From positions 1 to 13,093 of the forward strand of contig CAMDOY010000071.1 in assembly GCA_945903655.1 (NCBI GenBank): a DNA stretch of 13,093 nucleotides, given 5' to 3'. Shown piece by piece: positions 1 through 5,839 of this stretch (positions within the stretch are counted from its first letter, which is position 1; each line of letters starts with the position of its first letter). Made by a program: the position numbers and the translations under genes. The stretch comes from Rhizobium sp. Q54 (GTDB taxonomy: Bacteria; Pseudomonadota; Alphaproteobacteria; Rhizobiales; Beijerinckiaceae). The notes below the pieces were generated by a model. That model had not been told where the DNA came from. It did not search any database and saw nothing but the letters and a program-made list of their open reading frames with translations.

Positions 1-208
1 CGCCCTGATCGCCGCCGCCCAGGACAGGGCCGTGCCGCCGGAAACCGCGCGCCAGGTCCAGGCCAAACTGCCCGGCGCCCGCATCGAGCGCCTGCGCGGC
101 CTCGGCCATCTCGCCCATGAGGAGAACCCCGCGCTGGTGGCCGAGCTGATTGGCCGCCTGGCCGAAGAAGCGGGATTTCCGGCTTCAAATCCGCAGAATG
201 GCTCTTGA
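1..208 (+). CDS. bchO: BchO, 3' end (alpha/beta hydrolase associated with Mg-chelatase genes)
   Basis: Only the last 68 codons are present, read from position 2 to the TGA at 206-208. The tail contains DRAVPPETARQVQ followed by a GLGHLAHEENP segment. This is the C-terminal strand/helix of an alpha/beta hydrolase with the usual histidine, and it closely resembles the BchO C-terminus as I know it. BchO is encoded after bchI and bchD in purple bacteria. Its reaction is unproven; a role linked to magnesium chelation in bacteriochlorophyll synthesis is assumed from its gene neighbourhood. The gene ends 32 bp before crtI, so read-through into crtI is possible. In Rhodobacter crtA would follow here; it is absent. 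A generic alpha/beta hydrolase cannot be excluded from the tail alone, but the neighbours make BchO very likely. Confidence 0.85.
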   Translation, partial: ALIAAAQDRAVPPETARQVQAKLPGARIERLRGLGHLAHEENPALVAELIGRLAEEAGFPASNPQNGS

Positions 209-218
209 TCAATCCAAA

Positions 219-245
219 TTGACAATGTTACTGTCAGTCTATGTT
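219..245 (+). promoter_or_regulatory. Possible crtI sigma70-like promoter
   Basis: TTGACA at 219-224 and TATGTT at 240-245 with a 15-nt spacer. The same hexamer arrangement (TTGTCA, 15 nt, TATGTT) occurs in front of crtD. If used, the transcript would start around 252, downstream of the only sensible crtI ATG at 241. Either this promoter is not the functional one, or crtI is expressed by read-through or from an unseen upstream start. Low confidence as an active promoter. Confidence 0.3.
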
Positions 246-249
246 GACA
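232..249. promoter_or_regulatory. PpsR/CrtJ-type operator overlapping the crtI start codon
   Basis: The sequence TGTCAGTCTATGTTGACA fits TGT-N12-ACA, the established recognition pattern of the aerobic photosynthesis repressor PpsR/CrtJ. Its outer five bases form a perfect inverted repeat (TGTCA/TGACA). A further TTGACA half-site lies at 219-224. The crtI ATG (241-243) is in the centre of the palindrome. The site differs at only two positions from the crtD/crtE operator read on the minus strand. Binding is inferred, not shown. Confidence 0.8.
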
Positions 250-1770
250 CTCGAACGTCCCAAAAGGCCCCTCGCCCTCGCGCCCAAACGACCCCACGCG
301 GTCGTGATCGGCAGCGGCTTTGGCGGCTTGTCGGCGGCGGTGCGCCTGGGGGCGCGCGGCTACCGCGTCACCGTGCTGGAAAAGCTCGATGCGCCGGGCG
401 GGCGCGCCTATGTCCACAAGCAGGACGGCTTCATCTTCGACGCCGGGCCGACCATCATTACCGCGCCCTTCCTCTTCGAGGAGCTCTGGGCCCTGTGCGG
501 GGAGCGCATGGCCGATCACATTGATCTGCGGCCCATGGATCCCTTCTACCGCATCCGTTTCCATGATGGCGAGAGCTTCGAATATAACGGCGACGTGGCG
601 GCCATGCGCGAGCAAGTTGCGCGCTTCAATCCCGATGATGTCGACGGCTACCTGCGCTTCATGCGCATGAGCGAGGAGATCTACCGCATCGGCTTCGAGC
701 GCCTGGGCGACCAGCCCTTCAGCACCGTGATGGATATGGCGCGCATCGCCGGGGACATCATCAAGCTCAAAGGCTATCGCAGCGTCTACGGACTCGTCAG
801 CACCTTCATGCGCGATGAGCGGCTGCGCACCATCTTCAGCTTTCATCCCCTGCTGATCGGCGGCAATCCCTTCGACGCCACGGCCATCTATTGCCTCATC
901 GCCTTTCTGGAAAAGGCGCACGGCGTCCATTTCGCCATGGGCGGCACGGGCAAGCTGGTCGAGGGTCTGGTGCGCCTCATCGAGGGCCAGCGCGGCGAGG
1001 TCCGCTGCAACACCACGGTGGAATCCATTATCGTGAAGGATGGCGCGGCGCGCGGGGTGCGTCTGGCGTCGGGCACGGAGATCGCCGCCGACGTGATGGT
1101 GTCCAATGCCGATTCCGCCTGGACCTATCGCCATCTGCTGCCCGAATCCGCGCGCAAGAGATGGACAAACCGCAAGGTCGAGAAATCCCGCTATTCCATG
1201 GGTCTCTTCGTCTGGTATTTCGGCGTCAATCGCAAATATGACGATGTGCTGCATCACACGATCATGATGGGCCCGCGCTATCGCGAATTGCTGCACGATA
1301 TCTTCACCAACAAGGTGCTGGCGGAGGATTTCAGCCTCTATCTGCATCGCCCCACGGCGACCGACCCCTCGCTCGCCCCAGAGGGTTGCGACACCTTCTA
1401 TGTGCTCTCGCCCGTGCCAAACCTTGAAGGTGGGCAGGACTGGAGCAAGGACGGCGAGCGTTACCGCAAGGCCATCGAGCGGCTGCTGGAAGACACGGTG
1501 CTGCCGGGCCTTAGCAAAGCCATCGTCACTTCGCGCTTCACTACGCCGCAGGATTTTCAGGACAATCTGAACGCCTATCGCGGCGCGGGTTTCGGCCTTG
1601 AGCCCGTGCTGACGCAAAGCGCCTGGTTCCGTCCGCATAATCTCAGCGAAGATGTTCGCAATCTCTTCCTCGTTGGCGCAGGCACCCATCCGGGCGCAGG
1701 CCTTCCGGGCGTCCTTTCCTCCGCGCGCGTGCTCGACAAGGTGGTTCCAGATGTCTCAGTCTTCGCCTGA
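241..1770 (+). CDS. crtI: CrtI, phytoene desaturase
   Basis: 509-aa FAD/NAD-dependent carotenoid desaturase, the usual CrtI length, which converts phytoene stepwise to neurosporene and/or lycopene at the membrane. A Rossmann-type dinucleotide motif (GSGFGG, residues 24-29) follows a short basic N-terminal tail. It is followed by E47, APGGRAYV and the DAGPTIITAP segment. The C-terminus carries the carotenoid-desaturase signature FLVGAGTHPGAGLPGVLSSA. An in-frame TGA at 220-222 and the lack of other start codons leave ATG 241, TTG 244 or GTG 304. GTG 304 would remove the first beta strand, so ATG 241 is chosen although no clear Shine-Dalgarno precedes it. The gene overlaps crtB by 20 bp. Three-step versus four-step desaturation cannot be read from the sequence. 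Confidence 0.96.
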   Translation: MLTLERPKRPLALAPKRPHAVVIGSGFGGLSAAVRLGARGYRVTVLEKLDAPGGRAYVHKQDGFIFDAGPTIITAPFLFEELWALCGERMADHIDLRPMDPFYRIRFHDGESFEYNGDVAAMREQVARFNPDDVDGYLRFMRMSEEIYRIGFERLGDQPFSTVMDMARIAGDIIKLKGYRSVYGLVSTFMRDERLRTIFSFHPLLIGGNPFDATAIYCLIAFLEKAHGVHFAMGGTGKLVEGLVRLIEGQRGEVRCNTTVESIIVKDGAARGVRLASGTEIAADVMVSNADSAWTYRHLLPESARKRWTNRKVEKSRYSMGLFVWYFGVNRKYDDVLHHTIMMGPRYRELLHDIFTNKVLAEDFSLYLHRPTATDPSLAPEGCDTFYVLSPVPNLEGGQDWSKDGERYRKAIERLLEDTVLPGLSKAIVTSRFTTPQDFQDNLNAYRGAGFGLEPVLTQSAWFRPHNLSEDVRNLFLVGAGTHPGAGLPGVLSSARVLDKVVPDVSVFA

Positions 1771-2818
1771 CGTCACGCCCGCAGAACCGGGCGACTACGC
1801 TGAGTGTCGCGAGGCGATTCGGCAGGGATCGAAAACCTTTTTCGCGGCGTCCATGGTGCTGCCCGCAGCCGTGCGCGAACCCGCCTATGGCCTCTACGCC
1901 TTCTGCCGCCTCTCGGACGATGCGGTGGATCTTGATGGGGGCTCTCCGCAAGCGGTGGAGCGTCTGCGCGAGCGTCTTGACCGGGTCTGTCAGGGCCGCC
2001 CGCTTCCGGTGGCCGCTGATCGCGCCATGGCTGACCTGATGCGCCGCTACGCCATTCCCCGCGCCGTGCCGGACGCCCTGCTGGAGGGCCTCGCCTGGGA
2101 CACGCAGGACCGGCGCTATGAAACCATCGAAGAGCTCTTCGACTACGCCGCGCGCGTGGCGGGCACGGTGGGCGTGATGATGACCCTGCTCATGGGCGTT
2201 CGCTCCCCCGATGCGCTGGCCCGCGCTTGCGATCTTGGGGTCGCCATGCAGCTCACCAATATCGCACGCGACGTGGGTGAGGACGCGCGCAATGGCCGTC
2301 TTTATCTGCCGCGTGTGTGGATGCGCGAAGCTGGCCTCGACCCCGACGCCTTCGTCGCCAATCCCGTCATGTCCGACGAATTAAAGAGCGTCATCGCGCG
2401 CCTGCTGGCTGTGGCTGATGGGCTTTATGCGCGGGCGCGTTCAGGCGTCGCTTATTTGCCGCTGGCCTGCCGCCCTGCGATTCTGGCCGCTGGCCTGATC
2501 TATGCGGAGATCGGTCGGGCGCTGGAGGCGCTGTCCCATGACTCCGTCAGCCATCGCGCCCATGTGCCCACATCGCGCAAGGTGCAATTGCTGACGAAGG
2601 CCGTGGCGGCGACGCCATGGCTCTCGCGCGGCGACCTCGCCACACCGCTTCCCGCAGTCGCCTTTCTCATCGAGGCCGTGAAGCAGACGCCTGCGCCTGC
2701 GGCGGTGAAGGCCCCGACGCAACCACGCCCCCTCGTCAAGGTGGAATCGCAATTCGTCCGCGTGCTAGACATTTTCGAGCGGCTTGAGCGCGCGGAGCAG
2801 ATGAGCAAGTCGCGGTGA
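1751..2818 (+). CDS. crtB: CrtB, phytoene synthase
   Basis: 355-aa squalene/phytoene synthase family enzyme that condenses two geranylgeranyl diphosphates to 15-cis-phytoene, the first committed carotenoid step. Both metal-binding Asp-rich motifs are visible: DDAVD at residues 56-60 and NIARDVGEDARNGRLYLP around 170-187. The family-typical YGLYAFCR stretch is near residue 47. ATG 1751 is preferred over the longer open frame from 1652 because the upstream residues are antisense-like crtI shadow, and AAGGTGG sits about 7 nt before the ATG. It starts inside the last 20 bp of crtI, so the two are translationally coupled. The C-terminal 60 residues are Ala/Pro/Lys-rich and less family-like. Its TGA is shared with the GTG of the next micro-ORF. 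Confidence 0.96.
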   Translation: MSQSSPDVTPAEPGDYAECREAIRQGSKTFFAASMVLPAAVREPAYGLYAFCRLSDDAVDLDGGSPQAVERLRERLDRVCQGRPLPVAADRAMADLMRRYAIPRAVPDALLEGLAWDTQDRRYETIEELFDYAARVAGTVGVMMTLLMGVRSPDALARACDLGVAMQLTNIARDVGEDARNGRLYLPRVWMREAGLDPDAFVANPVMSDELKSVIARLLAVADGLYARARSGVAYLPLACRPAILAAGLIYAEIGRALEALSHDSVSHRAHVPTSRKVQLLTKAVAATPWLSRGDLATPLPAVAFLIEAVKQTPAPAAVKAPTQPRPLVKVESQFVRVLDIFERLERAEQMSKSR

Positions 2819-2952
2819 GCCCGGAGAACTACGGGCTCATTGAGATTGTGCTGTCCTTCGGCGGGCTTCTGGCGATCTTGTTCTGGCAATTGTATTCCGT
2901 GAAGCGGTCCATACGAGAGGATGCGCGCAAGAAAGACGAGGCGAGAGAGTAA
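2815..2952 (+). CDS. 45-aa single-pass membrane protein coupled to crtB
   Basis: A GTG at 2815-2817 overlaps the crtB stop codon as GTGA, and the frame stays open to TAA at 2950-2952. The product begins VSPENYGLIEIV. It has one hydrophobic segment (about residues 8-27: LIEIVLSFGGLLAILFWQL) and ends in a highly charged tail with SVKRSIREDARKK. This is the layout of a one-helix inner-membrane micropeptide with a positively charged cytoplasmic C-terminus. I have an impression that similar short proteins follow crtB in other rhizobial photosynthesis clusters, but could not check it. The start is GTG; GGAG lies about 17 nt upstream, so translation probably depends on coupling to crtB. The function is unknown; a scaffold or membrane anchor for carotenoid enzymes is speculation. 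Confidence 0.72.
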   Translation: MSPENYGLIEIVLSFGGLLAILFWQLYSVKRSIREDARKKDEARE

Positions 2953-3011
2953 AGCGCTAACGTTCAGTATGCGCAGATCCCTGTCCCGTCACGCATCGCG
3001 TGTCGTCTGAC

Positions 3012-3695
3012 TCAAGCGGCGTCGGCTGTCTGGGTGATCGTAAGGCCGGACATCACCACGGTCTGGTGCATGTAACGGGCCTCGGTGAGATTATCGACAA
3101 TGAAGGCGGCGAGATCGATGCGGCTGATCGTCCGCTTGCGCCGCTCGCCTTTCGTGCTGGCCAGCCAGCGCCCGGTCGCGGCGCCGTCGGTCAGGCCGAC
3201 CGGTTGCACCAGGGTCCAGTCAAGGCCCGACGCCTTGACCAACTGCTCCTGCCGCTCCTTGTCGTCCATCTGCTCGCGCAGCAGCAGCCAGCGGAAGATC
3301 AATTTATGCATGGGTGGCAGCAATTTTCGGGTGTCGCCGACGCCATAGCTGGTGACGCAAACCAGCCGCTGCACCGAGGCGGCCTGCGCGGCGGCGATCA
3401 CATGGGCCGTCCCGATTTCACAGATGTTCGGTGGCGTAATGCGCTTCATGCCGACCGCCAGCGCAAAGGGGTTTCGGGAATCGCCCAGGGCGACCACAAT
3501 CGCGTCATGACCAACAACCGCGCGGGCGACCGCATCGGCGTCGGTGGCGTCGCCCACTATCACGGCGATCTCCTCGCGCTCAGGGAGCTTCGACGCATCG
3601 CGTGCGAAGGCGGTCACCTGATGGCCCCTGGTCAGCAATGTCAGCGCCACCGCGCGTCCCACTCTGCCGGTCGCCCCAAATACAATGACCTTCAA
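3012..3695 (-). CDS. NAD(P)-binding protein, NmrA/atypical SDR type
   Basis: 227-aa Rossmann protein starting with KVIVFGATGRVGRAV; the GATGRVG dinucleotide motif is at residues 7-13. Later landmarks are VVGDAT-like acidic turns after strand 3 (IVGDATD), a VTSYGVGD stretch near residue 114 and DWTLVQPVGLTDG. The classical SDR YxxxK catalytic pair is not evident, as in atypical SDR/NmrA-like proteins and BVR-B-like reductases. The start is taken as TTG at 3695-3693, because CAGGAG lies 6 nt upstream on this strand and the Rossmann strand begins immediately after; the open frame to 3749 adds unconserved-looking residues. It is too short for the 8-vinyl reductase BciA. It reads against the flanking genes and has its own promoter candidate. 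The substrate is unknown. Confidence 0.82.
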   Translation of the reverse strand: MKVIVFGATGRVGRAVALTLLTRGHQVTAFARDASKLPEREEIAVIVGDATDADAVARAVVGHDAIVVALGDSRNPFALAVGMKRITPPNICEIGTAHVIAAAQAASVQRLVCVTSYGVGDTRKLLPPMHKLIFRWLLLREQMDDKERQEQLVKASGLDWTLVQPVGLTDGAATGRWLASTKGERRKRTISRIDLAAFIVDNLTEARYMHQTVVMSGLTITQTADAA

Positions 3696-3729
3696 AACAG
3701 ACTCCTGATGCCCTGCAGCGCCTGACGTG

Positions 3730-3758
3730 AAGATAGTCGAAGTTCCCAAAGCTGTAAA
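3730..3758 (-). promoter_or_regulatory. Promoter candidate for the minus-strand NAD(P)-binding gene
   Basis: On the minus strand TTTACA (3758-3753) and TATCTT (3735-3730) are separated by exactly 17 nt. Transcription would begin near 3724, giving a leader of about 28 nt with the CAGGAG ribosome site before the TTG start at 3695. Hexamer match only. Confidence 0.45.
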
Positions 3759-3900
3759 TTAGCGCAGTGACTAACCAGCGCTCGCTGTCGTCCCCCGGAC
3801 CTCCCGCCCGAATCATGGTTGCAGGACGCAAATCCCAAGGAAATGCTGATATTGGGGCGCCATGGCGTTGCGTAGAGATGCAGCCCAACGCGCCCTTTCA

Positions 3901-3929
3901 TTGACGGGCGCCGACCTTGGCTTTATTCT
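3901..3929 (+). promoter_or_regulatory. Promoter candidate for the DUF2269 operon
   Basis: TTGACG (3901-3906) and TATTCT (3924-3929) have the optimal 17-nt spacing. A start near 3936 would give a leader of about 90 nt to the ATG at 4026. No PpsR-type palindrome overlaps it, so the block may be expressed independently of the neighbouring carotenoid promoters. Confidence 0.45.
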
Positions 3930-4025
3930 GAAACACTCAGCTCTGGCTCGCCGGGAGTGGTGTGGCGAACAAGGGCGCCGCGCGCTTGGGGGCGCTGGCG
4001 TGCTTTCGTCAAGCGGACGTGGACC

Positions 4026-4493
4026 ATGTACGAATTTTTCAAGGCCCTCCATATCTTCGGATTGATCTTGATGGCGGGGAACGTCACCGTCACCGCTTTC
4101 TGGAAGGTCTTTGCTGACCGCACCTGCAAGACGCAGATCATCGGCTTTGCGCAGTGGCTGGTGACCGTGACCGACTTTACATTCACCCTCACCGGCGGCT
4201 TTCTGATGGTGATCGGGGGCTATGGTGCCGCGCTGGTGGGCGGCATACCCCTGTTCGAGACGCCCTGGCTGGTCCTCGGCCAGGTCATGCTTCTTGTGTC
4301 AGGCGGCATCTGGCTCCTCATTCTGGTGCCGATCCAGATCAGGCAAGCGCGTTACGCGCGCGATTTCGCGATCATCGGCGACGTGCCGGAAGTGTACAAG
4401 AAAGACAGCCGCACCTGGCTGGTCTGGGGGCTGATCTCGACTGTGCCTCTCACGCTGGGCATGTATTCCATGGTGTTCAAGCCCTACTTCTAG
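4026..4493 (+). CDS. DUF2269-family integral membrane protein
   Basis: 155-aa polytopic inner-membrane protein, recognisable as DUF2269 (predicted integral membrane protein) by its start MYEFFKALHIFG, the glycine-rich turn GGFLMVIGGYG and the QIRQARYARDF loop. Four hydrophobic helices are visible at about residues 4-24, 48-70, 80-104 and 131-150. ATG 4026 is chosen because the extra N-terminus of the longer frame from 3957 is arginine-rich and helix 1 begins right at this methionine. The Shine-Dalgarno is weak. A second small membrane gene follows after 37 bp, so the two probably form one transcript. DUF2269 has no known biochemical function, and its place inside a carotenoid cluster does not by itself assign one. 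Confidence 0.85.
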   Translation: MYEFFKALHIFGLILMAGNVTVTAFWKVFADRTCKTQIIGFAQWLVTVTDFTFTLTGGFLMVIGGYGAALVGGIPLFETPWLVLGQVMLLVSGGIWLLILVPIQIRQARYARDFAIIGDVPEVYKKDSRTWLVWGLISTVPLTLGMYSMVFKPYF

Positions 4494-4530
4494 GACGCGC
4501 CACGCAAAGAAAGGCTCGAAGGGGTGAACC

Positions 4531-4836
4531 ATGGAGGAATTCTTTGCAGGCGGGCGCGCCATCATGGTGGTCTTGTCCCTGATTGTCGTGGAGGCCATCG
4601 TGCTGATGGTTCTGTGGCGGATGCGCATCTGTCCCTTGCCGCCGCGCGCGACCCTGCTGATCCTGGCCCCCGGCACCTCCCTGTTGATGGCCGCGCTCGC
4701 CGCCCTCTCTGGCTCCTCCTGGATGTTGGTGTCGTCGCTCTTCTTCGTCGCGCTGATCATTCACCTGATCGACCTGCGGCAACGCTGGCAAGAACGCGCT
4801 CACCTGAACGCGCCGCCCGGTTCAGGCGACCGTTAG
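4531..4836 (+). CDS. Small three-helix membrane protein, unknown function
   Basis: 101 aa preceded by a good ribosome site (GAAGGGGTG shortly before the ATG). Hydrophobic segments at about residues 8-29, 41-60 and 63-81 are followed by a charged C-terminal tail (DLRQRWQERAH). The RMRICPLPPRA loop between helices 1 and 2 is basic. I do not recognise the family. It lies between the DUF2269 gene (37-bp gap) and the SDR gene (69-bp gap), all on the same strand. A partner role for the DUF2269 protein in the membrane is possible but only inferred from position. Confidence 0.68.
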   Translation: MEEFFAGGRAIMVVLSLIVVEAIVLMVLWRMRICPLPPRATLLILAPGTSLLMAALAALSGSSWMLVSSLFFVALIIHLIDLRQRWQERAHLNAPPGSGDR

Positions 4837-4852
4837 TTCTCTGACCACCAAC

Positions 4853-4881
4853 TTGCCCGCTAACTGGGGGCCGTCTATTGT
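4853..4881 (+). promoter_or_regulatory. Weak promoter candidate for the SDR-glycosyltransferase pair
   Basis: TTGCCC (4853-4858) and TATTGT (4876-4881) are separated by 17 nt, with a predicted start near 4888, just ahead of the SDR gene. The -35 hexamer is poor. The pair may instead be co-transcribed with the DUF2269 genes. Confidence 0.3.
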
Positions 4882-4905
4882 TTTCGTGTGGGAGCGCAGG
4901 GGACG

Positions 4906-5832
4906 ATGGGCTGGTCAAGGATTGATATTCCGTCGCAAAGCGGGCGGCTCGCCGTCGTCACCGGAGCGACCGGCGGGCTCGGCTACGAGACGGCGCTGGC
5001 GCTGGCGGGGGCGGGCGCCGAGGTTGTGCTGGCGGGCCGCAACGAGACCAGAGGCGCCAATGCTCTTGAGCGCCTGCGCGCCGCCCATCCCGATGCAAAC
5101 GTTCGTTTCGAGCGGCTCGACCTGGCTTCGCTCGCCTCGGTCGCGACCTTCGCCGATCAGCTGCTCGCCGCAGGGCGCGGCGTCGATCTGCTGGTCAACA
5201 ACGCAGGCGTCATGGCGCTGCCCCAACGGCGCGAAAGCATCGATGGATTCGAGTTGCAATTCGCCACCAATTATCTCGGCCATTTCGCCCTGACGGCGCG
5301 CTTGCTGCCGCTGCTGCGGCGCGTCAATGCTGCGCGCATCGTCAATGTCAGCAGCCTCGCGGCGACTGTGAAGACGATCAATCTGGACGACCTGCAGTCG
5401 CAACAGGCCTATGTCCCGTTCCAGACCTATGGCATGACCAAGCTGACGATGCTGATGTTCGCGCTGGAATTTCAGCGCCGCAGCGAGATCGAGGGCTGGG
5501 GGGTCGCGGGGCTGGCCGCCCATCCTGGCTTCGCCCGCACCGACATCATCAGCAATGGACCCGCCTCGTCCGGTTTGCGCGGCGCGCTGTGGCGAAGGAC
5601 AAAATCCTTCCTGCTGCCCATGAGCCCGCCGGCTGGTCCGGCGGCCTTGTCGATCCTGTTCGCCGCGACCTCGCCTGACGCGAAAGGCGGCGGCTATTAT
5701 GGGCCGAGCCGTCTACTCGAAATCATCGGCCCACCCGGCCCTGCCAGGATGCCCAAGCGGGCGCTTGATCGCGCAGCCGCCAGCCAGCTTTGGGAGACAT
5801 CGGAGCGGCTGGCCGGGGTGAGTTTCGCGTGA
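4906..5832 (+). CDS. Short-chain dehydrogenase/reductase (retinol dehydrogenase-like)
   Basis: 308-aa classical SDR. The cofactor motif TGATGGLG is at residues 19-26, and AGRN after strand 2 suggests NADP(H). NNAG is at 98-101, the NYLGHF helix at 122-127, catalytic Ser near 149-150 (NVSS), and Tyr175/Lys179 in YGMTK. The long C-terminal part and NYLGHF are typical of the retinol-dehydrogenase / light-dependent-protochlorophyllide-reductase-like subgroup, which often acts on hydrophobic substrates. ATG 4906 is used; GTG 4888 is an alternative adding six residues. GGAG lies 11 nt before the ATG and AGGGGA only 2 nt before it. The stop codon overlaps the ribosome site of the downstream glycosyltransferase, so the two are coupled. 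Oxidation of a polyisoprenoid or lipid alcohol is a guess from subgroup and context. Confidence 0.88.
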   Translation: MGWSRIDIPSQSGRLAVVTGATGGLGYETALALAGAGAEVVLAGRNETRGANALERLRAAHPDANVRFERLDLASLASVATFADQLLAAGRGVDLLVNNAGVMALPQRRESIDGFELQFATNYLGHFALTARLLPLLRRVNAARIVNVSSLAATVKTINLDDLQSQQAYVPFQTYGMTKLTMLMFALEFQRRSEIEGWGVAGLAAHPGFARTDIISNGPASSGLRGALWRRTKSFLLPMSPPAGPAALSILFAATSPDAKGGGYYGPSRLLEIIGPPGPARMPKRALDRAAASQLWETSERLAGVSFA

Positions 5833-5839
5833 GGCGCCG

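Larger units (their letters stand above)
3696..4025. other. 330-bp divergent intergenic region
   Basis: This stretch separates the minus-strand NAD(P)-binding gene from the DUF2269 gene. It holds one promoter candidate for each side (3730-3758 minus, 3901-3929 plus). Short open frames exist on both strands, for example 3862-4065 on the plus strand, but their predicted peptides have no recognisable fold. I see no tRNA, repeat or PpsR palindrome in it. Confidence 0.5.

Noticed and set aside
207..224. Second PpsR-like site upstream of the crtI operator (GAT-N12-ACA)
   Set aside because: Only the right half (TTGACA) resembles the motif; the left half fails. It is mentioned only as an isolated half-site.
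150..524. 124-codon open frame overlapping the bchO end and crtI start
   Set aside because: It lies across two well-supported genes in another frame; the product is Arg/Pro-rich with no recognisable domain.
2988..3004. CACGC-ATC-GCGTG hairpin between the crtB micro-ORF and the convergent NAD(P)-binding gene
   Set aside because: Only a 5-bp stem with a mismatch beyond it and no T-tract; too weak to call a terminator.
3012..3695. Minus-strand NmrA-like protein as divinyl reductase BciA
   Set aside because: It is much shorter than BciA and lacks a substrate domain of the expected size; no specific signature supports it.
3862..4065. 67-codon frame in the divergent intergenic region, possible small gene
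   Set aside because: It overlaps the DUF2269 start in another frame, spans that gene's promoter candidate, and its peptide has no helix, motif or convincing ribosome site.
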